This document shows positions 15,704 to 25,252 of a DNA stretch of 64,000 nucleotides, piece after piece. Every line of letters starts with the position of its first letter. Position 1 is the stretch's first letter. A model generated the notes under the pieces. That model was not told the origin of the DNA and ran no database searches. It saw only the letters and a list, made by a program, of their open reading frames with translations. The stretch comes from Mycobacterium saskatchewanense (GTDB lineage: Bacteria; Actinomycetota; Actinomycetes; Mycobacteriales; Mycobacteriaceae), in assembly GCF_010729105.1 (NCBI RefSeq), contig NZ_AP022573.1:4588001-4652000 (forward strand), written 5' to 3'. A program made the translations under genes and the position numbers.

Positions 15704-17334
15704 TGCTGCGCCAACGTGGAGACTCGCCCGAACGCATTGCTTCCCGGCAAGTTGCGCCGCTGGCGCAGCGGGGCGCCGGCGTGGCCGAAGCGTCCGATAC
15801 GGACCTTCACCCGGACGTGGCGCCGGAACTTGTGGCGGCCGCTCAAGCTGAGACGGCGCGGGTCGTGGAGCTGTTCGAGGCGCAACGGCGCGTCCACCTG
15901 ACCTCGAGGCCACCGGATGAAGCGGTTCGCCGCGACCGGCTGGACCGCCTGGCCGCAGCGCTGGGAGAGCATGCCGACACCATCGTGGGAGCGATCAGCG
16001 CCGATTTTGGAAATAGGCCACTGGCGGGAGCGTTGGCCGGTGAAGTGCTTCTCCAACTCGAGGAAATCCGGACCACCAAAAGATCGCTGCGCAGATGGAT
16101 GGCGCCGTTTCGGCCGCAGCCGCGTTACCTGCGCTTCGCGGGGATTAAGGCATGGGTGGAGCCCACTCCACTGGGTGTGGTAGGCGTCATATCGCCGTGG
16201 AATTTCCCTGTCGCGCTGGCGATCCAGCCAACCATCGCGGCGATCGCGGCGGGCAACACGGTGATGATCAAGATGTCCGATCTGGCTCCACGCGCTGGTG
16301 CGGCAGTGGCTGAGGCGGTGGCTCAACGGTTTGACGCCGAGGAGTTGGCTGTGGTCTGCGGCGGACTTGAGGTCGCTACCGCGTTCAGCGCACTGCCCTT
16401 CGACCATCTTTTCTTCACCGGTTCCGCCGCAGTGGCCAAGCACGTGCAGCGCGCCGCCGCCGACAATCTCACTCCGCTCACCTTGGAACTGGGGGGAAAG
16501 AACCCGACCGTTGTGGCAACCGACGCCGACTTGCGCACCGCAGCCAGGCGTATCGTCGCTGCGCGGCTGGCGAACAGCGGCCAAGTGTGTCTCAGTCCAG
16601 ACTATGTCTTCGTGCCAAACCCCTCGCTGGCGGAATTCGTCGACGCCGCCATGGATGCGGGTCATCGCGCATTACCAACGGTGTTGGACAATCCGGATTA
16701 CTGCACCATCGTCAACGACTCTCACTACGAACGGATCTGTGCGCTGGTCCAGGACGCCCACGATCGTGGCGCCACCGTTCGTGAAGTGGTGCCAGCGGGA
16801 GAGTCTTTGCCCTCACGCCAAGCTCGACGTATCCCTTTTACGTTGATCAGCGACGTGAGCGCCGGCATGGCCGTCCTCGACGAAGAGATCTTCGGTCCGG
16901 TTCTTCCCGTGCTCGGCTATGACGACGTGAGCGAAGTCATCGATTTCGTCAACGCACGACCGACACCCCTGGCCGCGTATTGGTTCGGCCCGGATTCCGC
17001 GGACTTTCGTCATTTCACCGCCAGAACACGCAGCGGTGGGGTGACACGGAACGACTTCGCCCTGCACGCCAGCCTGCAGGGCCTCCCGTTTGGCGGAGTG
17101 GGCAGCAGCGGTACCGGCTACTACCACGGCAAATATGGCTTCGACACCTTCAGCCATATGCGGGCATTCGCGGTGTCGCCCAAGCACTTCAGTCCGGTCA
17201 GCCTGCTCAGTCCGCCGTTTGATCACCGCCTGGAAAGGGGGTTGGGCTTTGTGATCAGCGCTTGGAGCCGGCGGTTTACTAAACGGGTGAACCCCCGACG
17301 CCCGTCGCAGGCGTCGCCCGAGGTGGGTCCGTAG
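15703..17334 (+). CDS. Aldehyde dehydrogenase family protein
   Basis: The 543-residue NAD(P)-dependent aldehyde dehydrogenase has the motif GVISPWNFP (161-169), the general base E262 in LELGGKNP and the catalytic C296 in SGQVCLSPDY, then the C-terminal PFGGVGSSGTGYYHGKYG typical of class 3 / coniferyl aldehyde dehydrogenase-like members. It carries about 40 extra N-terminal residues, so the true start may lie further in. ATG 15703 overlaps the aldolase stop by 1 nt, which supports it. Being last in the lower-pathway operon, it may oxidise an aldehyde intermediate of the aromatic substrate or its side chain. Confidence 0.9.
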   Translation: MLRQRGDSPERIASRQVAPLAQRGAGVAEASDTDLHPDVAPELVAAAQAETARVVELFEAQRRVHLTSRPPDEAVRRDRLDRLAAALGEHADTIVGAISADFGNRPLAGALAGEVLLQLEEIRTTKRSLRRWMAPFRPQPRYLRFAGIKAWVEPTPLGVVGVISPWNFPVALAIQPTIAAIAAGNTVMIKMSDLAPRAGAAVAEAVAQRFDAEELAVVCGGLEVATAFSALPFDHLFFTGSAAVAKHVQRAAADNLTPLTLELGGKNPTVVATDADLRTAARRIVAARLANSGQVCLSPDYVFVPNPSLAEFVDAAMDAGHRALPTVLDNPDYCTIVNDSHYERICALVQDAHDRGATVREVVPAGESLPSRQARRIPFTLISDVSAGMAVLDEEIFGPVLPVLGYDDVSEVIDFVNARPTPLAAYWFGPDSADFRHFTARTRSGGVTRNDFALHASLQGLPFGGVGSSGTGYYHGKYGFDTFSHMRAFAVSPKHFSPVSLLSPPFDHRLERGLGFVISAWSRRFTKRVNPRRPSQASPEVGP

Positions 17335-17347
17335 GTCCGATTCGCGC

Positions 17348-17385
17348 AGCCGGGCGACCGACCGAAGTTCCGCCGGCTTTGTTTG
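17348..17385 (+). terminator. Weak candidate terminator after the lower-pathway operon
   Basis: AGCCGG (17348-17353) can pair with CCGGCT (17373-17378), followed by TTGTTTG. The stem is only 6 bp with a 19-nt loop, so it is weak. Its place between convergent genes is what suggests it. Confidence 0.25.
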
Positions 17386-17433
17386 TGCCCGTGGCCCCTG
17401 TCTGGCTGCGCACCCCGTGTTGCCCCGGCTGGC

Positions 17434-18462
17434 TCAGCCCAATTCGGAGCGCACCAGTGGGGCGACCTGAGTGCCTAAGAGCTCGATAGCATCCAGAACC
17501 TGACGATGCGGCAGGGTCCCGACGCTGAGCTGCAGAAGCGTTCGGTCGTGCCCGAACAACCGATGCTGGTAAAGGATCTTTTCGGCAACCTGTTCGGGTG
17601 TGCCGGCGATCAGGGCTCCGTTCTTTTCCGACTCGCGCGCGTATCGCTCCCGACTGGGCAACAGATGACGTGGCGTCCCGGTGAACGTGTGCATGCCTTC
17701 GAGGAAGGCTGGGTAGGTGTCGTCAACGGCACGCTGCATCGAGGTGGCCACATATCCATGTGAGTTGATGCTGATGCGCGCGGATTGCGAGTTGCCGCTG
17801 TGGGCGGCCACACGGCGGTACAGTTCGGCGAGCGCGATAAACCGGCGGATGTCGCCGGCAATGATGCCGATCGCCATCGGCAGCCCCAACGACCCAGCAC
17901 GCTGCGCAGATTCAAGCGTGCCGCCAACGGCGAGCCACACCGGCAGCGGTTGTTGCACGGGCGGCGGGAAGACGGTTTGTTCGCTCAGCGCGGGCCGGAA
18001 TTTTCCCGACCACGTGATTGGTCCACCGTTTCGCAGCTGCAGCAACAGATCGAGTTTTTCACGAAAAACCGCATCATAGTCCTCCAGCCGATAGCCGAAG
18101 AGCGGGAACGACTCTGTGAAAGCTCCTCTGCCGGCCATGATTTCAGCACGGCCTCCGGAGACAAGGTCGAGGGTCGCAAACTCTTGAAAGACCCGAACGG
18201 GGTCGTCCGAGCTGATGATCGTGGCTGCGCTAGTGAGTCGGATGCGGTGGGTGCGCGCGGCGGCGGCTGCCAGGACGACGGCGGGGTTTGAGACAGCGAA
18301 GTCCCTGCGGTGATGCTCGCCCAGGCCGTAGACGTCGAGCCCAACCTGGTCGGCCAGCTCGATCTCTTCGATAATCTCGCTCACTCGCTTTTCGGGCGGA
18401 ATAGGCCGGCCGCCATCGGGATAGCGAGTCATCTCCGCGAAGGAGTACACACCGAGTTCCAC
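17434..18462 (-). CDS. LLM-class flavin-dependent monooxygenase (luciferase-like)
   Basis: The 342-residue luciferase-like TIM-barrel protein has the bacterial-luciferase segments LGEHHRRDFAVSNPAV (about 47-62) and ATLDLVSGGRAEIMAGRG (about 96-113), which bind FMN or F420. Such enzymes oxidise or reduce small molecules in catabolism. It lies convergent to the aldehyde dehydrogenase gene and divergent from mmpS, sharing a promoter region with a palindrome. It may belong either to the catabolic island or to the MmpS/MmpL unit. The substrate is unknown. Confidence 0.88.
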   Translation of the reverse strand: MELGVYSFAEMTRYPDGGRPIPPEKRVSEIIEEIELADQVGLDVYGLGEHHRRDFAVSNPAVVLAAAAARTHRIRLTSAATIISSDDPVRVFQEFATLDLVSGGRAEIMAGRGAFTESFPLFGYRLEDYDAVFREKLDLLLQLRNGGPITWSGKFRPALSEQTVFPPPVQQPLPVWLAVGGTLESAQRAGSLGLPMAIGIIAGDIRRFIALAELYRRVAAHSGNSQSARISINSHGYVATSMQRAVDDTYPAFLEGMHTFTGTPRHLLPSRERYARESEKNGALIAGTPEQVAEKILYQHRLFGHDRTLLQLSVGTLPHRQVLDAIELLGTQVAPLVRSELG

Positions 18463-18583
18463 TCGAACACCTCGTGAGGATTTTGGGAACAGCTCCAGGG
18501 CGGCGCGGGAGACGATCGATCGACTGGTTGGGCCAGATTCATCACGCCGCGCGTGTGACCAGCTTGCTCGCCACCATACCTAA

Positions 18584-18625
18584 TGTCAACATATGTGTTG
18601 ACCATCTCCTTCGGGGTCGTATGTG
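18584..18625. promoter_or_regulatory. Divergent promoter region with a palindromic TetR-type operator candidate
   Basis: The 355-bp gap between the flavin monooxygenase and mmpS genes holds GTCAACA (18585-18591) and TGTTGAC (18596-18602) around TATG. The right arm contains a -35-like TTGACC (18598-18603), followed after 16 nt by TATGTG (18620-18625). The left arm gives TTGACA on the opposite strand (18589-18584). A repressor bound here could block both directions. The TetR gene at the end of the mmpS-mmpL operon is the obvious candidate. I see no gene in the rest of the gap. Confidence 0.5.
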
Positions 18626-18817
18626 GCCGGCTTCAACCCGCCGCCAACCCGCCGACTGGTGCCGCAATGCTGTACAGTTCAGCGCAACCGGACAACGGAA
18701 CTCGAGTTCCGTCCGGGCGTCCGGGCGTTCCGGACGCGTACGCCGCGCCGTTTTCGAGGATTGCCCGGCCCGGCCCGCACCGCCGGCAGCGGTCGAAAGA
18801 TGAAGGGGAGACCGGGA

Positions 18818-19258
18818 ATGCTGCTCCGCGCATTGAGACAGGCATGGATGGCGCTGCTGCTTGTAGTGGTGATCTCAATCGGCGGGTATGCGGTCATGCG
18901 GATACGGGACACCTTCGGGGCGCACGGCGGCGCAACGAACGGCGAGGGCAATGGCGGCAACACCAAACCGTTCAATCCCAAACACATCACCTATGAAATA
19001 ACCGGAGCGCCAAACGGCATCGTCAGCGTCAACTACCTCGATGAAAACGGTCAGCCCCACCTGGTCGGTGCCGCCCCGCTCCCGTGGTCGTTCACGATTG
19101 TCACGACGCTACCGTCGATGTCGGCCAACGTTGTCGCCCAAGGTGGCGCGGAGGTGGACGCCCTGCGGTGCCGGGTGATCGTGGACGGCCAAGTGCGGGA
19201 TGACCGCAGGGCCGATGAATACCAACCATTCATCTACTGCTTGGTGAAATCCGTATGA
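18818..19258 (+). CDS. MmpS-family membrane/periplasmic accessory protein
   Basis: The 146-residue protein has one N-terminal membrane anchor (about residues 10-27) and a periplasmic MmpS domain with the typical run HITYEITG and VNYLDENGQ. MmpS proteins work with an MmpL transporter in exporting lipids, siderophores or drugs. ATG 18818 is preceded by GGGGAG; longer upstream starts lack this. The stop overlaps the MmpL start as ATGA, so the two are translationally coupled. Confidence 0.92.
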   Translation: MLLRALRQAWMALLLVVVISIGGYAVMRIRDTFGAHGGATNGEGNGGNTKPFNPKHITYEITGAPNGIVSVNYLDENGQPHLVGAAPLPWSFTIVTTLPSMSANVVAQGGAEVDALRCRVIVDGQVRDDRRADEYQPFIYCLVKSV

Positions 19259-22122
19259 GTAATACGCATTTTCCGCCTCGGCGCTCGACCGTGCCCCGGC
19301 TCATTCGCATCCTGTCGGCACCGGTCGCGCTGGGTTGGCTGTTTATCGCGATCGCCCTGGGTGTGTTCTCGCCATCCCTTGACGACGTTGCGACCCAGCA
19401 CTCGGTGCCGATGACTCCCAAAGACGCCCCGGCGTTCAAAGCGATGATGCACATCGGCCAAGAGTTCAAGGAATTCGATACCGACTCGACGGCGATGGTG
19501 GTGCTGGAGGGGCAGGACAAGCTCGGCGACAGCGCGCACGACTTCTACAACCACATTGTCAGCAAACTCAAGAACGATCGCACGCACGTGCAGAACGTGC
19601 AGGACTTCTGGAGCGACCCGCTGACCGCCGCCGGATCGCAAAGCCCGGATGGCAAGGCCGCCTACGTCCAGGTTTTCCTCGACGGTGCCCAGGGCACGAC
19701 CCCCAGCCACGAGTCGGTCGCCGCCGTGCGCAAGATCGTCGCCGACACACCTGCGCCACCGGGCGTGAAGGCTTATGTGGCGGGGAATACCGTCCTCAAC
19801 GCCGACACCAGCGTCGTCGGGCACAAGAGTATGGCGACGATGGCGCTGGTCTCGATCGGTGTCATCTTCGTGATGCTTCTGCTGGTCTACCGGTCAATCG
19901 TCACAACCGTCCTGTGCCTGGTGGTGATCGGCATCGAGCTGTTTGCCGCGCAAGGCATTACCGCCACCGCGGGCAACCTCAACATCATCGGCCTCACGCC
20001 GTACGCCGTCAGCATGATCACGATGCTCAGCATCGCCGCGGGGACCGACTACGTCATCTTCCTGCTGGGCCGCTATCACGAAGCGCGATCTTTGGGCCAA
20101 GAGCGGGAGGAGGCTTTCTACACGGCCTATCACGGCGTGTCGCACGTCATCCTCGGGTCGGGTTTGACCATCGCAGGTGCCTGTCTGTGCCTCACGGCGG
20201 CCCGGCTGCCGTATTTCCAGACCATGGGGTTACCGTGCGCGATCGCTCTGCTGGTCATCGTCTTTGCGGCGCTGACGCTGGCACCGGCGGTACTCGCCAT
20301 CGGCTCGCGATTCGGATTGTTTGATCCCAAACGCGCGGTTTCAATGCGTGGTTGGCGCAAGGTGGGCACGGCCGTGGTGCGCTGGCCCAAACCGATCATC
20401 GTCGTGACCGTGGGCATCGCCGTCATCGGGTTCATCAGTCTGTTGACCTACGTGCCGAACTACGATGACCAGAAGTTCACACCCGAGGGCATGCCGGCCA
20501 ACGCCGCGATGACCGCAGCCGAACGGCACTTCTCGCAAGCGCGGATGAATCCGGAACTGTTGATGGTCGAAGCCGATCATGACCTGCGGGATCCGGCGGA
20601 CATGCTGGTAATAGACCGCATCGCCAAGAGCGTCTTTCACCTGCACGGCATCGAGCGGGTGCAGACCATCACCAGGCCGCTCGGCGCACCAATCGAGCAC
20701 AGCTCGATCCCGTTTCAGATCGCGATGCAGAATTCGGCCACGTTGCAGACCGCGAAATTCATGAATGACTCCATGGCTCAAATGCTCGAGCAGGCCGACG
20801 AGCTGGGCAAAACCATCGCCGTCATGGAGCACATGTACGGCGTCATGAAAGAACTCACGGCAACGACTCACAGCATGGTCGGCAAGACCCACGACATGGT
20901 TGACACCACCAACCAATTGCGGGACCGCATTGCGGATTTCGATGATTTCTTCAGGCCAATTCGCAGCTACTTTTATTGGGAGCGGCACTGTTTCGACATT
21001 CCCGTCTGCTGGTCGCTGCGGTCCATCTTCGATGCCCTGGACGGTATCGACGAGATTTCGGAGCAACTGACCGGTCTCACAGGCGATCTCGACCGGCTGG
21101 ACCGGTTGATGCCGCAATTGGTGGCCGATTTTCCGCGGACCATCGATTCGATGAAGACCATGCGTGACTTCATGCTGTCGACCCACAGCACGATGGCCGG
21201 CATTCAGGCCCATACGCAGGAGGGGGCGGAGGGCTCGACCCTGATGGGCCAATACTTCGACGAGGCCAAGAACGACGACTCGTTTTACTTGCCACCCGAA
21301 GTCTTCAAGAACCCCGATTTCCAGCGCGGTCTGAAGATGTTTGTGTCGCCGGACGGTAAAGCCGTCCGGTTCATCATCACTCACCAGGGTGATCCCGCTT
21401 CCGTAGCGGGAATCAAGCACGTCGCGGGAGTGAAGGACGCGGTCGCCGACGCCATCAAGGGAACTCCGCTGGAATCGGCGAGCGTGTACCTGGCCGGGAC
21501 CGCTTCAATGTATTCCGACATGCAACAGGGCGTCATCATCGACCTGCTGGTTGCCGGTATCTCTTCGCTAATCCTGATTTTCGCGATCATGCTGCTGATC
21601 ACTCGCAGCCTCGTCGCGGCGGTCGTGATTGTGGGCACAGTGGCCGCGTCATTGGGCACCGCTTGTGGCTTGTCGGTCCTGTTGTGGCAGGACCTGATCG
21701 GGCTTGGGGTGCAGTGGATCGTGCTGCCGCTGTCGGTTGTGATCCTGCTTGCGGTGGGATCGGACTACAACCTGCTCCTCGTATCCCGACTGAAGGAAGA
21801 AATCCACGCCGGCCTCAATACCGGAATCATCCGCGGCATGGGCGCTTCGGGACGCGTGGTCACGGCGGCGGGTTTGGTCTTTGCCTTCACGATGATGTCG
21901 ATGATTGTCAGTCAGTTGAGGGTGATCGGAGAACTCGGCACCACGATCGGGTTAGGCCTCCTCGTCGACACCCTGATCGTGCGTTCGTTCATGACGCCGT
22001 CGATCGCCGCCGCACTCGGACATTGGTTTTGGTGGCCCATCAACACGTTCCGTATCAATCGATCCACTCCCGCGTCCGTCGACGCGCACACAGTGTCCGC
22101 GTCACACCTGCCGGGAGTGTGA
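19255..22122 (+). CDS. MmpL-family RND transporter
   Basis: The 955-residue protein has the MmpL layout: one N-terminal helix, a periplasmic domain (about 45-180), five helices (about 190-370), a second, longer periplasmic domain (about 400-750) with helical, Met-rich segments, and a C-terminal helix bundle. The segment SIAAGTDYVIFLLGRYHE holds the conserved Asp-Tyr proton-relay pair, mirrored by AVGSDYNLLLVSRLKEE in the second half. It would export a lipid or drug with MmpS across the inner membrane. It is coupled to mmpS upstream and tetR downstream. Its cargo cannot be named. Confidence 0.95.
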   Translation: MSNTHFPPRRSTVPRLIRILSAPVALGWLFIAIALGVFSPSLDDVATQHSVPMTPKDAPAFKAMMHIGQEFKEFDTDSTAMVVLEGQDKLGDSAHDFYNHIVSKLKNDRTHVQNVQDFWSDPLTAAGSQSPDGKAAYVQVFLDGAQGTTPSHESVAAVRKIVADTPAPPGVKAYVAGNTVLNADTSVVGHKSMATMALVSIGVIFVMLLLVYRSIVTTVLCLVVIGIELFAAQGITATAGNLNIIGLTPYAVSMITMLSIAAGTDYVIFLLGRYHEARSLGQEREEAFYTAYHGVSHVILGSGLTIAGACLCLTAARLPYFQTMGLPCAIALLVIVFAALTLAPAVLAIGSRFGLFDPKRAVSMRGWRKVGTAVVRWPKPIIVVTVGIAVIGFISLLTYVPNYDDQKFTPEGMPANAAMTAAERHFSQARMNPELLMVEADHDLRDPADMLVIDRIAKSVFHLHGIERVQTITRPLGAPIEHSSIPFQIAMQNSATLQTAKFMNDSMAQMLEQADELGKTIAVMEHMYGVMKELTATTHSMVGKTHDMVDTTNQLRDRIADFDDFFRPIRSYFYWERHCFDIPVCWSLRSIFDALDGIDEISEQLTGLTGDLDRLDRLMPQLVADFPRTIDSMKTMRDFMLSTHSTMAGIQAHTQEGAEGSTLMGQYFDEAKNDDSFYLPPEVFKNPDFQRGLKMFVSPDGKAVRFIITHQGDPASVAGIKHVAGVKDAVADAIKGTPLESASVYLAGTASMYSDMQQGVIIDLLVAGISSLILIFAIMLLITRSLVAAVVIVGTVAASLGTACGLSVLLWQDLIGLGVQWIVLPLSVVILLAVGSDYNLLLVSRLKEEIHAGLNTGIIRGMGASGRVVTAAGLVFAFTMMSMIVSQLRVIGELGTTIGLGLLVDTLIVRSFMTPSIAAALGHWFWWPINTFRINRSTPASVDAHTVSASHLPGV

Positions 22123-22184
22123 ACCTTGTCCGCCCGTCTGCCAAGCTGTCGATATTCACTTCGTTAGCTGACAGGCCGGAAACC

Positions 22185-22811
22185 ATGGCAGAGCCGGAAT
22201 CAAAACTGCGCCAGCGCACCGACGGGCGACTCGATCGCTCGCGCGATCCCGCGATCCTCGACGCCGCGTTGGCGGCCCTGGCGGAGCATGGGTACGACGC
22301 CACAAACATGAATGACATCGCCGCGCGGGCCGGCGTCGGTAAGGCCGCGATCTACCGACGATGGTCGTCGAAGGCCGCGTTGATGACCGACGCCCTTGTC
22401 TACTGGCGCCCTGACCTGCTCACCGATGATGCGCCTGACACCGGCAGCCTGGCCGGTGACCTTGATGCCCTTGTCGAACGTGCCAAGCGAAACGACGATT
22501 CGCTGATTACCAACGACCTTGTGCTGCGAGTCGCCCTGGAGGCCGCGCACGATCCCAACCTCGCTACAGCGCTCAATGACCTCGTTCTTTTCAAGGGCAG
22601 ACGCGTGCTCTCGGCGATTTTGGCGCGGGCTGCTGACCGTGGCGAAATAGCCAGCGCCAGCGGGTGGTCATTGGCCGCCGACGTCTTGACGGCGATGGGA
22701 TTACTGCGCGTCATCAGCGGACAGACCGTTGACGCTGACTTCGTACGGCTGGTGATCGACACACTAATCCTGCCCGCCGTACAGCCATACGATCGACCAG
22801 CAGGGCGTTGA
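22185..22811 (+). CDS. TetR-family transcriptional repressor
   Basis: The 208-residue protein has a TetR helix-turn-helix at about residues 20-66 (ATNMNDIAARAGVGKAAIYR, then RWSSKAALM) and a C-terminal ligand domain. ATG 22185 is chosen because the family start lies here. A GTG at 22119 overlaps the mmpL stop as GTGA and would add 22 residues, so coupled translation from there is possible. Being last in the mmpS-mmpL operon, it most likely represses the operon through the palindrome at 18585-18602; this is inference. Confidence 0.88.
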   Translation: MAEPESKLRQRTDGRLDRSRDPAILDAALAALAEHGYDATNMNDIAARAGVGKAAIYRRWSSKAALMTDALVYWRPDLLTDDAPDTGSLAGDLDALVERAKRNDDSLITNDLVLRVALEAAHDPNLATALNDLVLFKGRRVLSAILARAADRGEIASASGWSLAADVLTAMGLLRVISGQTVDADFVRLVIDTLILPAVQPYDRPAGR

Positions 22812-22946
22812 CAGCACGGGCGAAGCGACAAAAGTCCGGATGGCCGAGGATGCCCGGCCCTCAACACAGGTCACGGTCATCGACCGGCTGTCCGGCCCCT
22901 TCCCGCGGTCAGCACCCGGAAGTGAACGGGATGCTGGGGGCGATGG

Positions 22947-25220
22947 TCAGCCGGCCGTCGCGCGGGGCACCTTGGGAAGGTCGCGCGCGCCGAGATTCGT
23001 TGCGGTGGTGACGACGGCCCGGTCGATCTGACGCAGCGCGTGCACGGCGTAGAGGAGTCGCCGGGTTTCGGGCCGCGGTGCGGCCCGTTCGTCGAGCTGG
23101 CGGGCCAGGCTCTCGGCGCGGTCGAGCTCGTCGGTCACCGAGACGATGGTCGGTTCGTGGGTGCCGTCGATCGCTTCGACCAACGCGTCGATGTTGCGTT
23201 GGGTCTGCGCGGCGGCCGACATGAAGGCGTCCGCGAACTCCTGCGAGCCGGGCGGAATCCGGTAGCGCTCGGCGCTGCGCGCCAACGACCGCCCGAAGTG
23301 ATCGCACGCGGTGAACAACCGCAGGCCGCGCCGGATGTTGCGGCGCCCCGCGATCCCCGCCAACCCGGTCAGCAGCGGCTTGGCGCTGACCCGGAACTGC
23401 TGCAGCTTGCGGTCGAGTTCACGCGCCCGGTCGGTCGGGCTCGCCGTGTCGTCCGCGCCGAACATGGTCGCGGTGGAGACCTCGATCAACGCGGACAACG
23501 CCGTCAAGAAGGCGCGCGCGTCGGTGCGGATGGCGCTCCTGGTGTGCGTCGGCAGCACCAGGATGGCGACGGTGGCCCCGATGACGGCGCCGATCGCGGT
23601 CTCCTCGATCCGCAGCATCAGCACGCCGAACGAGAACTCGCCGAGCAGCCCGTACAGCAACGCCAGCATCGTGGTGATCCAGAACGTCATCAGGCTGTAG
23701 GTGACGGTCAGGAAATAGAAGGCGCAGAACAGGCACACGAAGATCGCCACCAGCGACGCCGTCTTGTCGCCCGAGAGCACGGTGGCCACCAGCACGCCGC
23801 AGGGCACGCCGAGCAGGGTCCCGAGCAGGCGCTGCCAGCCCTTGGTCAACGTTTCGCCCCACGAGTTGGTCCCGGCGAAGATCACGAACGCCGCGATCAC
23901 CGCCCAGTACCAGCGGGCGGGCGACACCAACTCGCCGGCGACGATGGCCAGGGACGCGGCGACGGCGACCTGGATGGCTTGGCGGGTCGTGGGCAGCAGG
24001 CCCGGGTGCTCCTCGGCGCCGGCGGCGGCCTCTTCCGGTGCGGAGCTTTCCGCCGCCGGGGCGGGTGCGACGTCCACGGCGGCGAGGTCGTCGCCGGTGG
24101 TGACTCGCTGCACCATCGCCCGCACTTCGGAGGTGGCCGTCGCGGCGTTGATGATGGCCAGGGCGAGTCGGCGGACCGCGGCGTTCCCTGGGTCGTCGGG
24201 CGCAGTGTCCGCGGCGCCGCACTGCTGGTCCAGCAGTTGCTGCGCCTGCGCCGCGGCCTGCCGGAGTCCGTCGGGTTCGGGGATGCGGATCGCCCGCGAC
24301 AGCTGGGTGAGCGCCCCGACCAGGGCGGCGCGCGTGGCGGCCGTCAGGGCGCCGGGATACTCGGAGGCGACCTCCGCCGCCCGTCGGCCGGCGGTGGCGA
24401 CCCATTCGATCGCAAGTTCGGCGTCGAAGAGCCACGGGGCCAGCCGTTCGCTGGTGACACCGGGCCACGGCGTGGCGAACTTGGCCTTGTCCTCGATCTG
24501 ACTCTGCACTTGCAGGGCGGTCTCGTTCAGCCGGAGTGTCCGCGCCCGCATCCGACGCCGCCGGCGCTGGTCGACGCGCCCGGTGCGGACGGCCTCCGCG
24601 GTGGTGTCGATGACGATCGCCATCCGGGCGCGTAACGCCCGGATGGTGTCGCGCAGCACGCTGTCGGGCCGATCCGGCAGCACGAGCGCGGTCATCACGT
24701 ACGTACACACCGTTCCCACCGCGACCGCGCCGATCATCCAGGGCAGCTCCGAGATTCGGGCCCGCAGGTACAGGGTGAAGAAGTAGGACATGAACGCGAC
24801 CATGCCGAGCGCCCGGCCGCGCGGCCCGAACCGGCGGATGTAGACGGCGGCGAAGACGATCGTCACGAAGGCGGCGTCGGCGGCCACCGGGTGCGGGGCG
24901 AGTAGCGCCGCGGTGGTGATGGCCAGGGCGGCCGGCGCGGGCAGCAGCGCCATCGTGATCCGCTGCTGCCGGGGGTCCGGCTCGTTGACCGACCGCGACG
25001 CCACCATAGTGATGACGACCCCCAGCAAAGCGACCGTCAGCGGCTCACCAGTCGCCCTGGTCAGCAGGGAGAGGATGAGCAGCGAACAGCCGAGCGCGGC
25101 CGTCGTGCGCGTCGCCATCCGCAGTCGAAGCAGCCCAGGATCGGAGCCGATCACCCAGTTGCGGGCTCGTTCGTAGAGAACAGTTATCGCCTGACCGCCT
25201 TCCTCGCGCTTACTCAACAT
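22947..25220 (-). CDS. FUSC-family (aromatic acid exporter-like) membrane protein
   Basis: The protein is about 757 residues with two blocks of membrane helices (roughly 40-180 and 420-560), separated and followed by helical cytoplasmic regions. This is the layout of FusC/ArAE-type efflux proteins. From here G+C is markedly higher than in the island to the left. ATG 25220 is chosen (GGGGTAACC just upstream); longer frames run antisense into galT. It is divergent from galT with only 46 bp between the chosen starts. The exported compound is unknown. Confidence 0.85.
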   Translation of the reverse strand: MLSKREEGGQAITVLYERARNWVIGSDPGLLRLRMATRTTAALGCSLLILSLLTRATGEPLTVALLGVVITMVASRSVNEPDPRQQRITMALLPAPAALAITTAALLAPHPVAADAAFVTIVFAAVYIRRFGPRGRALGMVAFMSYFFTLYLRARISELPWMIGAVAVGTVCTYVMTALVLPDRPDSVLRDTIRALRARMAIVIDTTAEAVRTGRVDQRRRRRMRARTLRLNETALQVQSQIEDKAKFATPWPGVTSERLAPWLFDAELAIEWVATAGRRAAEVASEYPGALTAATRAALVGALTQLSRAIRIPEPDGLRQAAAQAQQLLDQQCGAADTAPDDPGNAAVRRLALAIINAATATSEVRAMVQRVTTGDDLAAVDVAPAPAAESSAPEEAAAGAEEHPGLLPTTRQAIQVAVAASLAIVAGELVSPARWYWAVIAAFVIFAGTNSWGETLTKGWQRLLGTLLGVPCGVLVATVLSGDKTASLVAIFVCLFCAFYFLTVTYSLMTFWITTMLALLYGLLGEFSFGVLMLRIEETAIGAVIGATVAILVLPTHTRSAIRTDARAFLTALSALIEVSTATMFGADDTASPTDRARELDRKLQQFRVSAKPLLTGLAGIAGRRNIRRGLRLFTACDHFGRSLARSAERYRIPPGSQEFADAFMSAAAQTQRNIDALVEAIDGTHEPTIVSVTDELDRAESLARQLDERAAPRPETRRLLYAVHALRQIDRAVVTTATNLGARDLPKVPRATAG

Positions 25221-25252
25221 GGTTACCCCAAACCGCGGGGCGACGGCCAAGC

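Noticed and set aside
23040..24635. Long rightward open frame (531 codons)
   Set aside because: It is antisense to the FUSC gene. Its product is low-complexity Arg/Gly/Gln/His repeats and arises from high G+C.
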